From: Chloroflexi bacterium 54-19
Lineage (GTDB): Bacteria > Chloroflexota > Chloroflexia > Chloroheliales > Chloroheliaceae
Reading direction: 5' to 3'
NCBI GenBank assembly: GCA_001898225.1
Contig: MKTJ01000077.1
Coordinates: 380,352-444,351 of the forward strand
Length of the DNA: 64,000 nt
Shown here one piece after another: positions 57,355 to 64,000 of the stretch. Each line of letters begins with the position of its first letter. The stretch's first letter is position 1. The position numbers and the translations under genes were made by a program. The notes below the pieces were generated by a model. The model worked only from the letters and a program-made list of their open reading frames with translations. It ran no database searches and had not been told where the DNA came from.

Positions 57355-58443
57355 ATGAGTTACGCTGTAACTTTGATTCCGGGCGATGGCATCGGCCCGG
57401 AAGTCGCCGAGGCCGCCCGGCGAGTTTTGGAAGCGACCGGGGTCGAATTCGATTGGGATGTGCAGAACGCCGGGAGCGAGGAACTCGCCCGCAGCGGCGA
57501 ACTGCTCCCTGCCGCGACCATGGATTCGATTCGTCGCAACAAAGTGGCCCTCAAAGGGCCGATTACCACCCCGGTCGGCACCGGGTTCCGCAGCATCAAC
57601 GTCTCGTTGCGCCAGCAACTTGATTTGTATGCCTGTTTCCGGCCCTGCCGCCTCTATAAGGGGGTGCGGACCCGGTTTGATAAGGTTGACCTCGTGGTCG
57701 TCCGCGAGAATACCGAAGACCTTTATTCGGGTATCGAGTTCGAGAAAGGGACCACCGAGGCCCTGATTGAGGTCGCCGTCATCGAAAAGGTCAAGAATAT
57801 CAAAATCCGGGACGATGTTGGTATCAGCATCAAACCTATCAGCGAGTTTGGCAGTCGCCGGGTAGTCCAGGCCGCTTTTGAGTATGCGCGGGACAACAAC
57901 CGCCATAAAGTCACTGCCGTCCACAAGGCCAACATCATGAAGCACACCGATGGCCTTTTCCTGCGGACCGCCCGCGAGGTCGCCCAGAACTACCCGGATA
58001 TTAAGTTCCAGGAAGTCATCGTGGACAACATGTGCATGCAACTGGTCCAGTATCCTGAAGATTACGATGTGCTGGTGCTGCCCAACCTCTACGGCGATAT
58101 TATTTCGGACCTGGGCGCGGGACTAATCGGCGGGCTTGGAATGGCTCCCGGTGCGAACATCGGGGACGATTACGCTATCTTTGAGGCGACCCACGGCAGC
58201 GCCCCCGACATCGCCGGGCAAAACAAGGCCAACCCGCTCGGCATGATTCTTTCGGGTGTGATGATGTTGCGTTACCTGAAAGAGTTTGACGCGGCCAACC
58301 GCCTGGAAAAAGCCATCGAAGCGGTTATCGAGGAAGGCAAAGAAGTAACCGCCGACATGAAGGCCAACCGCAACGACCCGACCGCCGTTGGCACCAGCCA
58401 GGAGGCCGATGCCATTATCCGGCATCTACAGGCCCAGTCGTAA
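57355..58443 (+). CDS. icd: Isocitrate dehydrogenase, NAD-type (IDH/IPMDH family)
   Basis: A 362-residue decarboxylating dehydrogenase. Blocks: VTLIPGDGIGPEVAEAARRV, LKGPITTPVGTGFRSINVSL (the substrate Ser and Asn of isocitrate enzymes), CRLYKGVRTRFDKVDLVVVR with RENTEDLYSGIE, KVTAVHKANIMKHTDGLFL, and the NAD-region EATHGSAPDIAGQNKANPLG. The pattern favours the short NAD-dependent isocitrate dehydrogenase over isopropylmalate dehydrogenase. GTAAGGAG precedes ATG. It is 22 bp after the amylase gene, so starch breakdown and the TCA step may share a transcript. Confidence 0.92.
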   Translation: MSYAVTLIPGDGIGPEVAEAARRVLEATGVEFDWDVQNAGSEELARSGELLPAATMDSIRRNKVALKGPITTPVGTGFRSINVSLRQQLDLYACFRPCRLYKGVRTRFDKVDLVVVRENTEDLYSGIEFEKGTTEALIEVAVIEKVKNIKIRDDVGISIKPISEFGSRRVVQAAFEYARDNNRHKVTAVHKANIMKHTDGLFLRTAREVAQNYPDIKFQEVIVDNMCMQLVQYPEDYDVLVLPNLYGDIISDLGAGLIGGLGMAPGANIGDDYAIFEATHGSAPDIAGQNKANPLGMILSGVMMLRYLKEFDAANRLEKAIEAVIEEGKEVTADMKANRNDPTAVGTSQEADAIIRHLQAQS

Positions 58444-58446
58444 AAA

Positions 58447-58689
58447 TTAACCCCGGCTAACCTGGTTTTGTTCACGGTACATCATCGCCACGTCCTGGGC
58501 GACCCGTTCCAGGAGACGCGAGACCGTGGCAAAGTCATAAATCGCCTGGACGGTTGTCGTGGCCGGGCAACCACAGGCCGCTTTAAGCTCGCTAACTCGC
58601 CTGGATGATAATTTTCGCAGAGCCGCCTGAATGGCCTGCCAGCTTTCATCCAGGGCGGGTGGCTGGCCGGGGTGTTCCCCTCCGCGCAC
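58447..58689 (-). CDS. Small hypothetical protein downstream of the MOSC gene
   Basis: A protein of about 80 residues, mainly helical (SWQAIQAALRKLSSRRVSEL and YDFATVSRLLERVAQDVAMM), with a CGC pair in AACGCPATTT. The GTG at 58689 has TTGAGGAA 5 nt upstream and is preferred; a TTG at 58719 would add ten residues without a Shine-Dalgarno. Its stop is 3 bp from the convergent icd stop. It is probably co-transcribed with the MOSC gene. Function unknown. Confidence 0.65.
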   Translation of the reverse strand: MRGGEHPGQPPALDESWQAIQAALRKLSSRRVSELKAACGCPATTTVQAIYDFATVSRLLERVAQDVAMMYREQNQVSRG

Positions 58690-58731
58690 TGCTTCCTCAA
58701 GATTTCTGAGAAAATTCAATACGGGGGTTGA

Positions 58732-59289
58732 TTAAACAGGTTCGAGAGGTTTATGGGGCTCGGGTGGCAGTTCAATGGTGATGGGGTCGCCGGGCCGGAC
58801 CACCCCGCCGGTAATTACAATTGTCATAACCCCGGCTTTGCGAACCAGGTTACCCTGGGCGTCCCGGTCCAAAACTGCCTTCATGAGGCCCGGTTGAAAG
58901 CCGTCCAGTTGCAAGCAGGGGTTACGCAGCCCCGTGATTTCGATAACGGCTTCTTCGCCAAGTCTCAGGCGCGTCCCGGTGGGTAGCCCTAACAAATCTA
59001 CTCCTTCGGTGGTGATGTTTTCGCCCATGGACCCGGCCTCGACCCTGAACCCGGCCTCTTGCAATTCCCGGTGGAGTTCGGTGTGAACCAGGTGGACCTG
59101 GCGCAGGTTCGGCTGGCTGGGGTCGCGGGCCACTCGCGAGCGGTGCTGGACGGTGACGCCGCTATGGGTATCGCCTTCCACTCCCAACCCTGCCACCAGC
59201 CGGATGGCCGGTTGGGTTTCTTTGGTAAAGGCGTGGACCGGGCTGCTACTTACCGCCAGGACTTTCCCACTCACTTCAGTTTCTACCAT
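58732..59289 (-). CDS. MOSC domain-containing protein
   Basis: A 185-residue protein with a stand-alone MOSC domain (molybdenum cofactor sulfurase C-terminal type), thought to carry sulfur or bind molybdenum cofactor. Blocks: GVEGDTHSGVTVQHRSRVAR, QVHLVHTELHRELQ, GSMGENITTEGVDLLGLPTG and the conserved Cys in ITGLRNPCLQLDGFQPGLMK. Length fits YiiM-like small MOSC proteins. No molybdopterin genes are in the window. Confidence 0.92.
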   Translation of the reverse strand: MVETEVSGKVLAVSSSPVHAFTKETQPAIRLVAGLGVEGDTHSGVTVQHRSRVARDPSQPNLRQVHLVHTELHRELQEAGFRVEAGSMGENITTEGVDLLGLPTGTRLRLGEEAVIEITGLRNPCLQLDGFQPGLMKAVLDRDAQGNLVRKAGVMTIVITGGVVRPGDPITIELPPEPHKPLEPV

Positions 59290-59364
59290 TCGCTTGTCCT
59301 TAAAATTACATGATTAAAAGCCGATTTTTGAAAGGTCGGCGGTAATTCTTACGAATTATACCGC

Positions 59365-60603
59365 CTAATGCCGCCAGGCGTGCCGGGATAAGATATTCCC
59401 GGTCAGGAGTACGAACACCAGGAACCCACTCACGCTGACAACAGCCATAGTAATCGCTAAGGGCCAGGCGGTCCCGGTCCCGGCAATTCCGACCAGCGGG
59501 GAAACCACCGCCCCGATTAAAAATTGTGAAACCCCCATCAGCCCGGAGGCGCTCCCGGCCATATCCGGGTGGTCGGCCAGGGCCAGGGCGGTCGCGTTGG
59601 GCATGTTAAAGCCCTGGCTGGCGACCACGATAAAGAAACAGGGCAAAATCCCCCACAGCCCGACATTTGTCGCAACTGCCACCACAAGTAACAAACTGCC
59701 GGTCATAATTCCGCCCAGCCCGAAGGAGAGCAATCGCCGGGTCGGAACTTTGCCGACCAATCGCCCGCTAACCTGGCTGGCTGCTACGATACCCAGCGCG
59801 TTAATAGCAAAAATCAGGCTGAACGTCTGAGGGGACAGGCCGTAAATGTCTTCAACCACAAAAGGTGAGCCGGAGATGTAACAGAACATGGCAGCGATGG
59901 CAAGCCCGGAGGAAAAGGCATATCCCACAAAATGGCGGTCGGACAACAGCAGCTTAAAGGCGCTGAAAGTCTTACCAAGACCACCGCCTCGCCGCCGTTC
60001 GCGGGGAAGAGTCTCACCCAGGAAAAAAAAGACCGTTGCCAGCAGAAGCGCCCCAAAGACCGTCAATACAATAAACACACCGCGCCAGGAGGTAAAATTC
60101 AGAAGTTGCCCGCCGACCACCGGGGCCAGAATCGGGGCTACCCCGCTTATCATAGCGGTCAGGGCGAAAAAGCGGGCTACCTCGTTGCCGGAGTAAAGGT
60201 CGCGCACGATAGCTCGCGCTATAACAATCCCGGTAGCCCCGGCCCCACCTTGAATCAGCCTGAGGACGATTAGGATGGGCGTGGAAGGAGCCACTGCGCA
60301 CAGCACCGACGATAGCGCGTACATAAAGAGGCCCAGCAGGAGGGGGCGGCGGCGGCCCAGGGTATCGCTGAGCGGCCCGGCGATAATCTGACCCCCGGCC
60401 AGGCCGAGCAGACAGGCGGTCAGGGTTAGCTGGACCTGCCAGGCCGGGCCGCCCAGGTCGCTACTGAGGGAGGGCAAGCCCGGCAGGTACATATCAATTG
60501 AAAAAGGGCCAAAAGCCGATAGCGCACCGATTATGATGACAAGCCCTACTTTACCAGGTAGGGGTTTTTGGTCGGATTTATTTTGAGTTTGGGTTTCGAG
60601 CAT
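59365..60603 (-). CDS. Bcr/CflA family multidrug efflux MFS transporter
   Basis: A 412-residue transporter with twelve helices. Typical blocks are FSIDMYLPGLPSLSSDLGG (the drug/H+ antiporter motif in helix 1), IAGPLSDTLGRRRPLLLGL, RLIQGGAGATGIVIARAIVR and LALADHPDMAGSASGLMGVS. It belongs to the Bcr/CflA branch that exports drugs such as bicyclomycin or chloramphenicol; the actual substrate is unknown. It is a single gene. Confidence 0.93.
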   Translation of the reverse strand: MLETQTQNKSDQKPLPGKVGLVIIIGALSAFGPFSIDMYLPGLPSLSSDLGGPAWQVQLTLTACLLGLAGGQIIAGPLSDTLGRRRPLLLGLFMYALSSVLCAVAPSTPILIVLRLIQGGAGATGIVIARAIVRDLYSGNEVARFFALTAMISGVAPILAPVVGGQLLNFTSWRGVFIVLTVFGALLLATVFFFLGETLPRERRRGGGLGKTFSAFKLLLSDRHFVGYAFSSGLAIAAMFCYISGSPFVVEDIYGLSPQTFSLIFAINALGIVAASQVSGRLVGKVPTRRLLSFGLGGIMTGSLLLVVAVATNVGLWGILPCFFIVVASQGFNMPNATALALADHPDMAGSASGLMGVSQFLIGAVVSPLVGIAGTGTAWPLAITMAVVSVSGFLVFVLLTGNILSRHAWRH

Positions 60604-60704
60604 TAAACGAGTGTCTTTCTTTAAGGGGTTTTATATTTTGTCTGGTCCTGGTCCTTTTTTAAGCCTTTATTTGTGGCAAACATAATACCATTATTGGTGA
60701 GAAG

Positions 60705-60751
60705 GAAACAAAAAGATTGGGAGTAGCCCTCAGGCCGCCCTCCCAATCTTT
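60705..60751 (-). terminator. Terminator of sucCD
   Basis: A 12-bp perfect stem AAAGATTGGGAG/CTCCCAATCTTT (60712-60723 with 60740-60751). Read leftward it ends in TTTTTGTTT. It lies 25 bp after the sucD stop. Confidence 0.9.
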
Positions 60752-60776
60752 CTAAAAACGGGCTTAAAGCTGGCTT

Positions 60777-61631
60777 TTAGATAATTTCGGCAATCTGGGC
60801 CGGGCTTTCCCCGACTTTGATACCGTTATCCCGGAAAGCCTTGATTTTCTCGGCGGCGGTACCTTCCCCACCACTGATAATCGCGCCCGCGTGACCCATC
60901 CGTTTGCCTGCCGGAGCGGTCTGACCGGCGATAAACCCGTAGACCGGTTTGGTTACATGGGCTTTGACATACTCGGCGGCCAGGATTTCGGCGTTGCCAC
61001 CGATTTCACCCAGCATCACGATTTTCTCGGTTTTCGGGTCGTTCTGGAACAGTTCGAGGACATCAATAAAGCTGGTGCCGATAATCGGGTCACCCCCGAT
61101 ACCGACCGCCGTGGACTGACCGTAACCCTTCTGGGTCAGGGCGTTGACCACTTCGTAAGTGAGGGTGCCGCTCTTGGAAACGACGCCGACATTGCCGGGG
61201 GTCAGGATATAGCCGGGGATGATACCCACCTTCGATTCGCCGGGGGTAATCAGGCCGGGGCAGTTCGGGCCAATCAACCGGGCCCCTTTCATCTTGACAT
61301 AATGGTAAACCGGCACCATATCGCGGACCGGGATACCCTCGGTAATACAGACCACCAGCGAAATCCCGGCGTCAACCGCCTCGACAATCGAGTCGGGAGC
61401 AAACCGGGCCGGAACATAAATCACGGATGTGTTGGCCCTGGTCGCTGCAACCGCTTCTTTCGCAGTATTAAAGACCGGCACGCCTTCGACTTTCTCGCCG
61501 CCGCGACCGGGGGTAAGACCGGCTACCACGTTGGTGCCGTATTCCAGCATTTGTTTGGTGTGATAAGCGCCTTCACGCCCGGTAATGCCCTGGACCAGGA
61601 GGCGCGTGTGCTTGTCAATCAGGATACTCAT
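60777..61631 (-). CDS. sucD: Succinyl-CoA synthetase, alpha subunit
   Basis: A 284-residue TCA cycle subunit that binds CoA and carries the phosphorylated His. Blocks: LVQGITGREGAYHTKQMLEY, GARLIGPNCPGLITPGESKV, the SKSGTLTYEVVNALTQKGYG segment, GDPIIGTSFIDVLELF, and RMGHAGAIISGGEGTAAEKI with the active-site His. It overlaps the sucC stop by one base (TAATG), so expression is coupled. Confidence 0.97.
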   Translation of the reverse strand: MSILIDKHTRLLVQGITGREGAYHTKQMLEYGTNVVAGLTPGRGGEKVEGVPVFNTAKEAVAATRANTSVIYVPARFAPDSIVEAVDAGISLVVCITEGIPVRDMVPVYHYVKMKGARLIGPNCPGLITPGESKVGIIPGYILTPGNVGVVSKSGTLTYEVVNALTQKGYGQSTAVGIGGDPIIGTSFIDVLELFQNDPKTEKIVMLGEIGGNAEILAAEYVKAHVTKPVYGFIAGQTAPAGKRMGHAGAIISGGEGTAAEKIKAFRDNGIKVGESPAQIAEII

Positions 61632-62770
61632 TAGCTGCGCTCCTTCGCCACATAAACGACTTTCTGGGCCGCTTCGGCCAGTGTCTCGGCAGATTTCAGA
61701 TTGGCGTCTTCCAGGATTTTGCGACCTTCTTCGCTGTTCGTCCCGACCAACCGGATAACAATCGGTACGTCGGTCTTAATCTGCTCCAGACCGGCGATGA
61801 TACCTTTTGCCACGTCATCCCCACGGGTGATACCGCCAAAGATGTTGAAAAGAATTGCCTTGACTTTGGGGTCGCTCAGGATGATGCGGATAGCGGCGGT
61901 TACTTTGTCGGCTTTCGCGCCACCACCGATGTCGAGGAAGTTGGCCGGTTCGCCGCCGTAGAGCAACAGGGTATCCATCGTCGCCATTGCCAGGCCCGCG
62001 CCGTTGACCACGCACCCGATATTTCCGTCCAGTTTGACATAAGCCAGCCCGGCCTTGCGGGCTTCGATTTCGGCTTGCTCTTCCTCGCCAAGGTCGCGCA
62101 AGTCTTCGGCTTCGCGGTGGCGGTAGAGGGCGTTATCATCGTAGACCATCTTGGCGTCGAGAGCCTGCCACTCGCCTTTATCGTTCAGGATAAGCGGGTT
62201 GATTTCCAGGATGTCGGCGTCATTTTCCACGAAAGCCCGGTAAAGCTCTTTGGCGATGGTCACGAACCCGTTGATTTTATCTTTCTCGATACCCATCCCG
62301 AAGGCCAGTTCTCTCGCCTGGAAATCGCCCAGGCCCAGGAAGGGGTCGGCGGTCACGCGAATGATTTTCTCAGGGCTGGTTTTGGCGACTTCTTCGATTT
62401 CCACGCCGCCTTCGCTGCTGCCCATCAAGGTGATACCTTTTGCGCCCCGGTCAATAATGACGCCCAGGTAGAATTCCTTGGCAATATCGGCGGCCTGGGT
62501 AACGAGGACGCGCCGGACGGTGCTGCCCTTGATGTTCATTCCCAGGATAGCCTGGGCCTTTTCTTCAGCTTCATCAGGGGTCTTGGCTAGTTTGACCCCT
62601 CCAGCTTTACCGCGTCCCCCCGCATGGACCTGGGCCTTGACCACTACCATTCCGCCAATATTCTTGGCAAGTTCACGGGCTTCTTCAGGGCTGCTGGCAA
62701 CTTCGCCTTTCTGGACCGGGATGTTATACCGGCTCAGAATCTGCTTGGCCTGATACTCGTGTATCTTCAT
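61631..62770 (-). CDS. sucC: Succinyl-CoA synthetase, beta subunit
   Basis: A 379-residue ATP-grasp subunit that binds the nucleotide and succinate. Blocks: MKIHEYQAKQILSRYNIPVQ, VVKAQVHAGGRGKAGGVKLA, LEINPLILNDKGEWQALDAK, DGNIGCVVNGAGLAMATMDT and NIFGGITRGDDVAKGI. ADP or GDP preference cannot be read. It is first in a two-gene operon with a strong promoter. Confidence 0.97.
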   Translation of the reverse strand: MKIHEYQAKQILSRYNIPVQKGEVASSPEEARELAKNIGGMVVVKAQVHAGGRGKAGGVKLAKTPDEAEEKAQAILGMNIKGSTVRRVLVTQAADIAKEFYLGVIIDRGAKGITLMGSSEGGVEIEEVAKTSPEKIIRVTADPFLGLGDFQARELAFGMGIEKDKINGFVTIAKELYRAFVENDADILEINPLILNDKGEWQALDAKMVYDDNALYRHREAEDLRDLGEEEQAEIEARKAGLAYVKLDGNIGCVVNGAGLAMATMDTLLLYGGEPANFLDIGGGAKADKVTAAIRIILSDPKVKAILFNIFGGITRGDDVAKGIIAGLEQIKTDVPIVIRLVGTNSEEGRKILEDANLKSAETLAEAAQKVVYVAKERS

Positions 62771-62813
62771 GGCCTCTCCTTTTGCAATTAAAAATCCACA
62801 ACAGACTAAAATT

Positions 62814-62842
62814 ATTCTAGTTACTTAGCAGAACGGTGTCAA
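62814..62842 (-). promoter_or_regulatory. Sigma-70 promoter of sucCD
   Basis: On the minus strand: TTGACA (62842-62837), a 17-bp spacer and TAGAAT (62819-62814), about 45 bp before the sucC start. The region 62843-63087 to its right shows no further gene. Confidence 0.82.
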
Positions 62843-63087
62843 ACCTATTGTTATAAAATTTACTAAGAATCTGATAGAACCTTACGATTGAACAAATAGG
62901 CTGGCATTATAAATCAACCTTCAAGCTCTTTCCCTCTCAAACGACTTTTTAAAACTGCCTTTCGCAACCGGAACGTTTAGACCCCGGCCCGCATATTATT
63001 GGTGTAACAACTTCAAAATGGCGTGGCCGGGAGTCGCGTCCCAAACAATGAAAATAAATCGGCAACAAAAACTTTTGGAAACAATTT

Positions 63088-63639
63088 TTGGAAGAAGAAC
63101 TGATTAAACGGGCCAGGGCCGGGGATAGCCAGGCTTTCCGGTTGCTGGTCGAAGAATACGCCGAATTGACGGGACGGCTGGCCGAAACCTTCCTGGGCTC
63201 CGGCCAGGGTGCTGCCGAAGACGCCTTGCAGGAAGCCTGGCTCGATGCCTGGCGTTCTTTAGGACGCTTCCAGCTGGATAAACCCTTCCGGCCCTGGATT
63301 TGTAAGCTGGTCGTCAATCGCTGCCGGATGGCTTTGCGGCAAGGTCGCTTCAGACTGGTGCCGCTCGACAGCCTTGATTTGTATGCTCTTCCGGCGGTTG
63401 AGGATGCTACCGGCCCGGTCTTGCAGGCCGAAACCAGGGCCGAACTGCGCGAAGCCCTGGCCGGACTGCCGCCCGAAACCCGCCAAATCCTGGAGCTGCG
63501 CTATTTCGTGGGGTTGGAAGTCAACGAAATCGCGGCAATTGTCGGGTTACCAGCCGGGACGGTCAAGTCAAAATTGCATCGCAGCCTTGAGAAATTGCGA
63601 AAAATATTGTCTGAAAAAAAGCTAATGGTGAGAGAGTAA
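63088..63639 (+). CDS. ECF RNA polymerase sigma factor
   Basis: A 183-residue sigma-70 family factor of the extracytoplasmic function type. Region 2: DALQEAWLDAWRSLGRFQLD and PFRPWICKLVVNRCRMALRQ. Region 4: LPPETRQILELRYFVGLEVN with the helix-turn-helix IAAIVGLPAGTVKSKLHRSL. The start is TTG at 63088 with a weak TTGGAAA site; no closer alternative fits the family. The next gene starts 3 bp after its stop and encodes a membrane protein, the usual place of an anti-sigma factor. Confidence 0.93.
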   Translation: MEEELIKRARAGDSQAFRLLVEEYAELTGRLAETFLGSGQGAAEDALQEAWLDAWRSLGRFQLDKPFRPWICKLVVNRCRMALRQGRFRLVPLDSLDLYALPAVEDATGPVLQAETRAELREALAGLPPETRQILELRYFVGLEVNEIAAIVGLPAGTVKSKLHRSLEKLRKILSEKKLMVRE

Positions 63640-63642
63640 TTT

Positions 63643-64000
63643 ATGCCCCAGGATTTTGAAAACCAGGGTAAAAGCCCGGTTGAGATTGAGCCGCTATTAA
63701 CCGCCTTTTACAACGAGAACAGCCCTGATACTGACCGGGCTGACCGCCTATGGCGGCGGCTCGAACCACAGTTAAAGTCTGCCCCGGTGGGTGGCTGGTT
63801 TAGCAATTTTAGACAGAAAAGGAATTCTAAAGTGAAAAATGAAACGCCTTTATTGGAACGTGACGATACCGGCTATGAGGTTGCGAAAGTCCGCCGGAGG
63901 CACCGGGTCGGGTCGCTGGTGGGCAGCCTGGCGACCCTGGTGCTGGTCCTCGGCCTGGTGGCGGTCTTTGCCCTGAACGCCGGGAAAGGCCCTTCCATCA
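63643..64000 (+). CDS. Probable membrane anti-sigma factor (3' end beyond window)
   Basis: 119 codons are visible. Residues 1-~89 are hydrophilic and probably cytoplasmic (DRADRLWRRLEPQLKSAPVG). One membrane helix follows (about 91-111, SLVGSLATLVLVLGLVAVFA), and the rest would be outside. The ATG is 3 bp after the ECF sigma stop (GAGAGAG upstream), the typical arrangement of a sigma/anti-sigma pair. No zinc-type HxxxCxxC motif is visible in the cytoplasmic part. Confidence 0.75.
   Translation, partial: MPQDFENQGKSPVEIEPLLTAFYNENSPDTDRADRLWRRLEPQLKSAPVGGWFSNFRQKRNSKVKNETPLLERDDTGYEVAKVRRRHRVGSLVGSLATLVLVLGLVAVFALNAGKGPSI

Noticed and set aside
60891..61634. Plus-strand ORF of 247 codons
   Set aside because: Antisense to sucD, a certain gene.

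Overview
The window looks like a chromosomal piece of a moderately GC-rich, aerobic, heterotrophic bacterium, most plausibly a member of the Chloroflexota. This assignment is inference. It rests on a solute-binding lipoprotein with a very long Thr/Ala linker, an LLM-class (F420-type) oxidoreductase, a DUF11 surface protein, strong consensus sigma-70 promoters combined with GTG/TTG starts, and a tRNA without encoded CCA. No rRNA, CRISPR array, insertion sequence or prophage was seen.

Layout. 0-10 kb: a secreted clan GH-A glycosidase cut by the left edge, an ACT-domain malic enzyme, an Eis-like acetyltransferase, a quinone oxidoreductase, a GT2 glycosyltransferase, a YceI protein, a FrnE-like DsbA protein and a siderophore-interacting flavoprotein. 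Most of these are single genes with a clear promoter or terminator. 10-18 kb is more accessory: an AT-rich orphan, a tiny membrane protein with a Cas4-like cysteine motif, a GvpU-like protein, an isolated transcription unit (consensus promoter, two hairpins with the same loop, an 18-codon ORF, terminator), a membrane-anchored beta-lactamase-family protein, an unusual Gly/Pro-rich membrane protein, a Mut7-C protein, small orphan proteins and tRNA-Arg(GCG). 18-25 kb: exonuclease III, a DUF72 protein, diaminopropionate ammonia-lyase, a degenerate receiver protein, threonine aldolase, an aldo/keto reductase and a Uma2 protein.

25.8-35.6 kb is a minus-strand carbohydrate operon: LacI regulator, glycogen-debranching-like hydrolase, solute-binding lipoprotein, two MalF/MalG permeases and a second six-hairpin glycosidase. 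It is driven by a TTGACA/AATAAT promoter with three LacI-type operators spaced exactly 32 bp apart. No ATPase is encoded with it. A Gfo/Idh/MocA dehydrogenase, a ThuA protein, a membrane protein, an aldo/keto reductase and a YcaQ-family protein follow (35.6-40.6 kb). A second minus-strand cluster (40.7-43.3 kb) joins a 2OG-Fe(II) oxygenase, AlkB, a DinB/ClbS-like protein and a frameshifted nitroreductase, which suggests a damage or detoxification theme. Next come cysK with a cysteine-free Rrf2 regulator, an MFS transporter, a metallo-hydrolase, a DUF11 surface protein and an ABC-F ATPase with a structured leader.

52-64 kb: a TetR regulator with two palindromic operators on its own promoter, an LLM oxidoreductase, a starch/maltodextrin pair (malQ and a GH13 amylase) followed by NAD-type isocitrate dehydrogenase, a MOSC protein, a Bcr/CflA exporter, sucCD, and an ECF sigma factor with the start of its membrane partner at the right edge. 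Malic enzyme, isocitrate dehydrogenase and succinyl-CoA synthetase give a central-carbon background, and much of the rest is sugar polymer uptake and breakdown.
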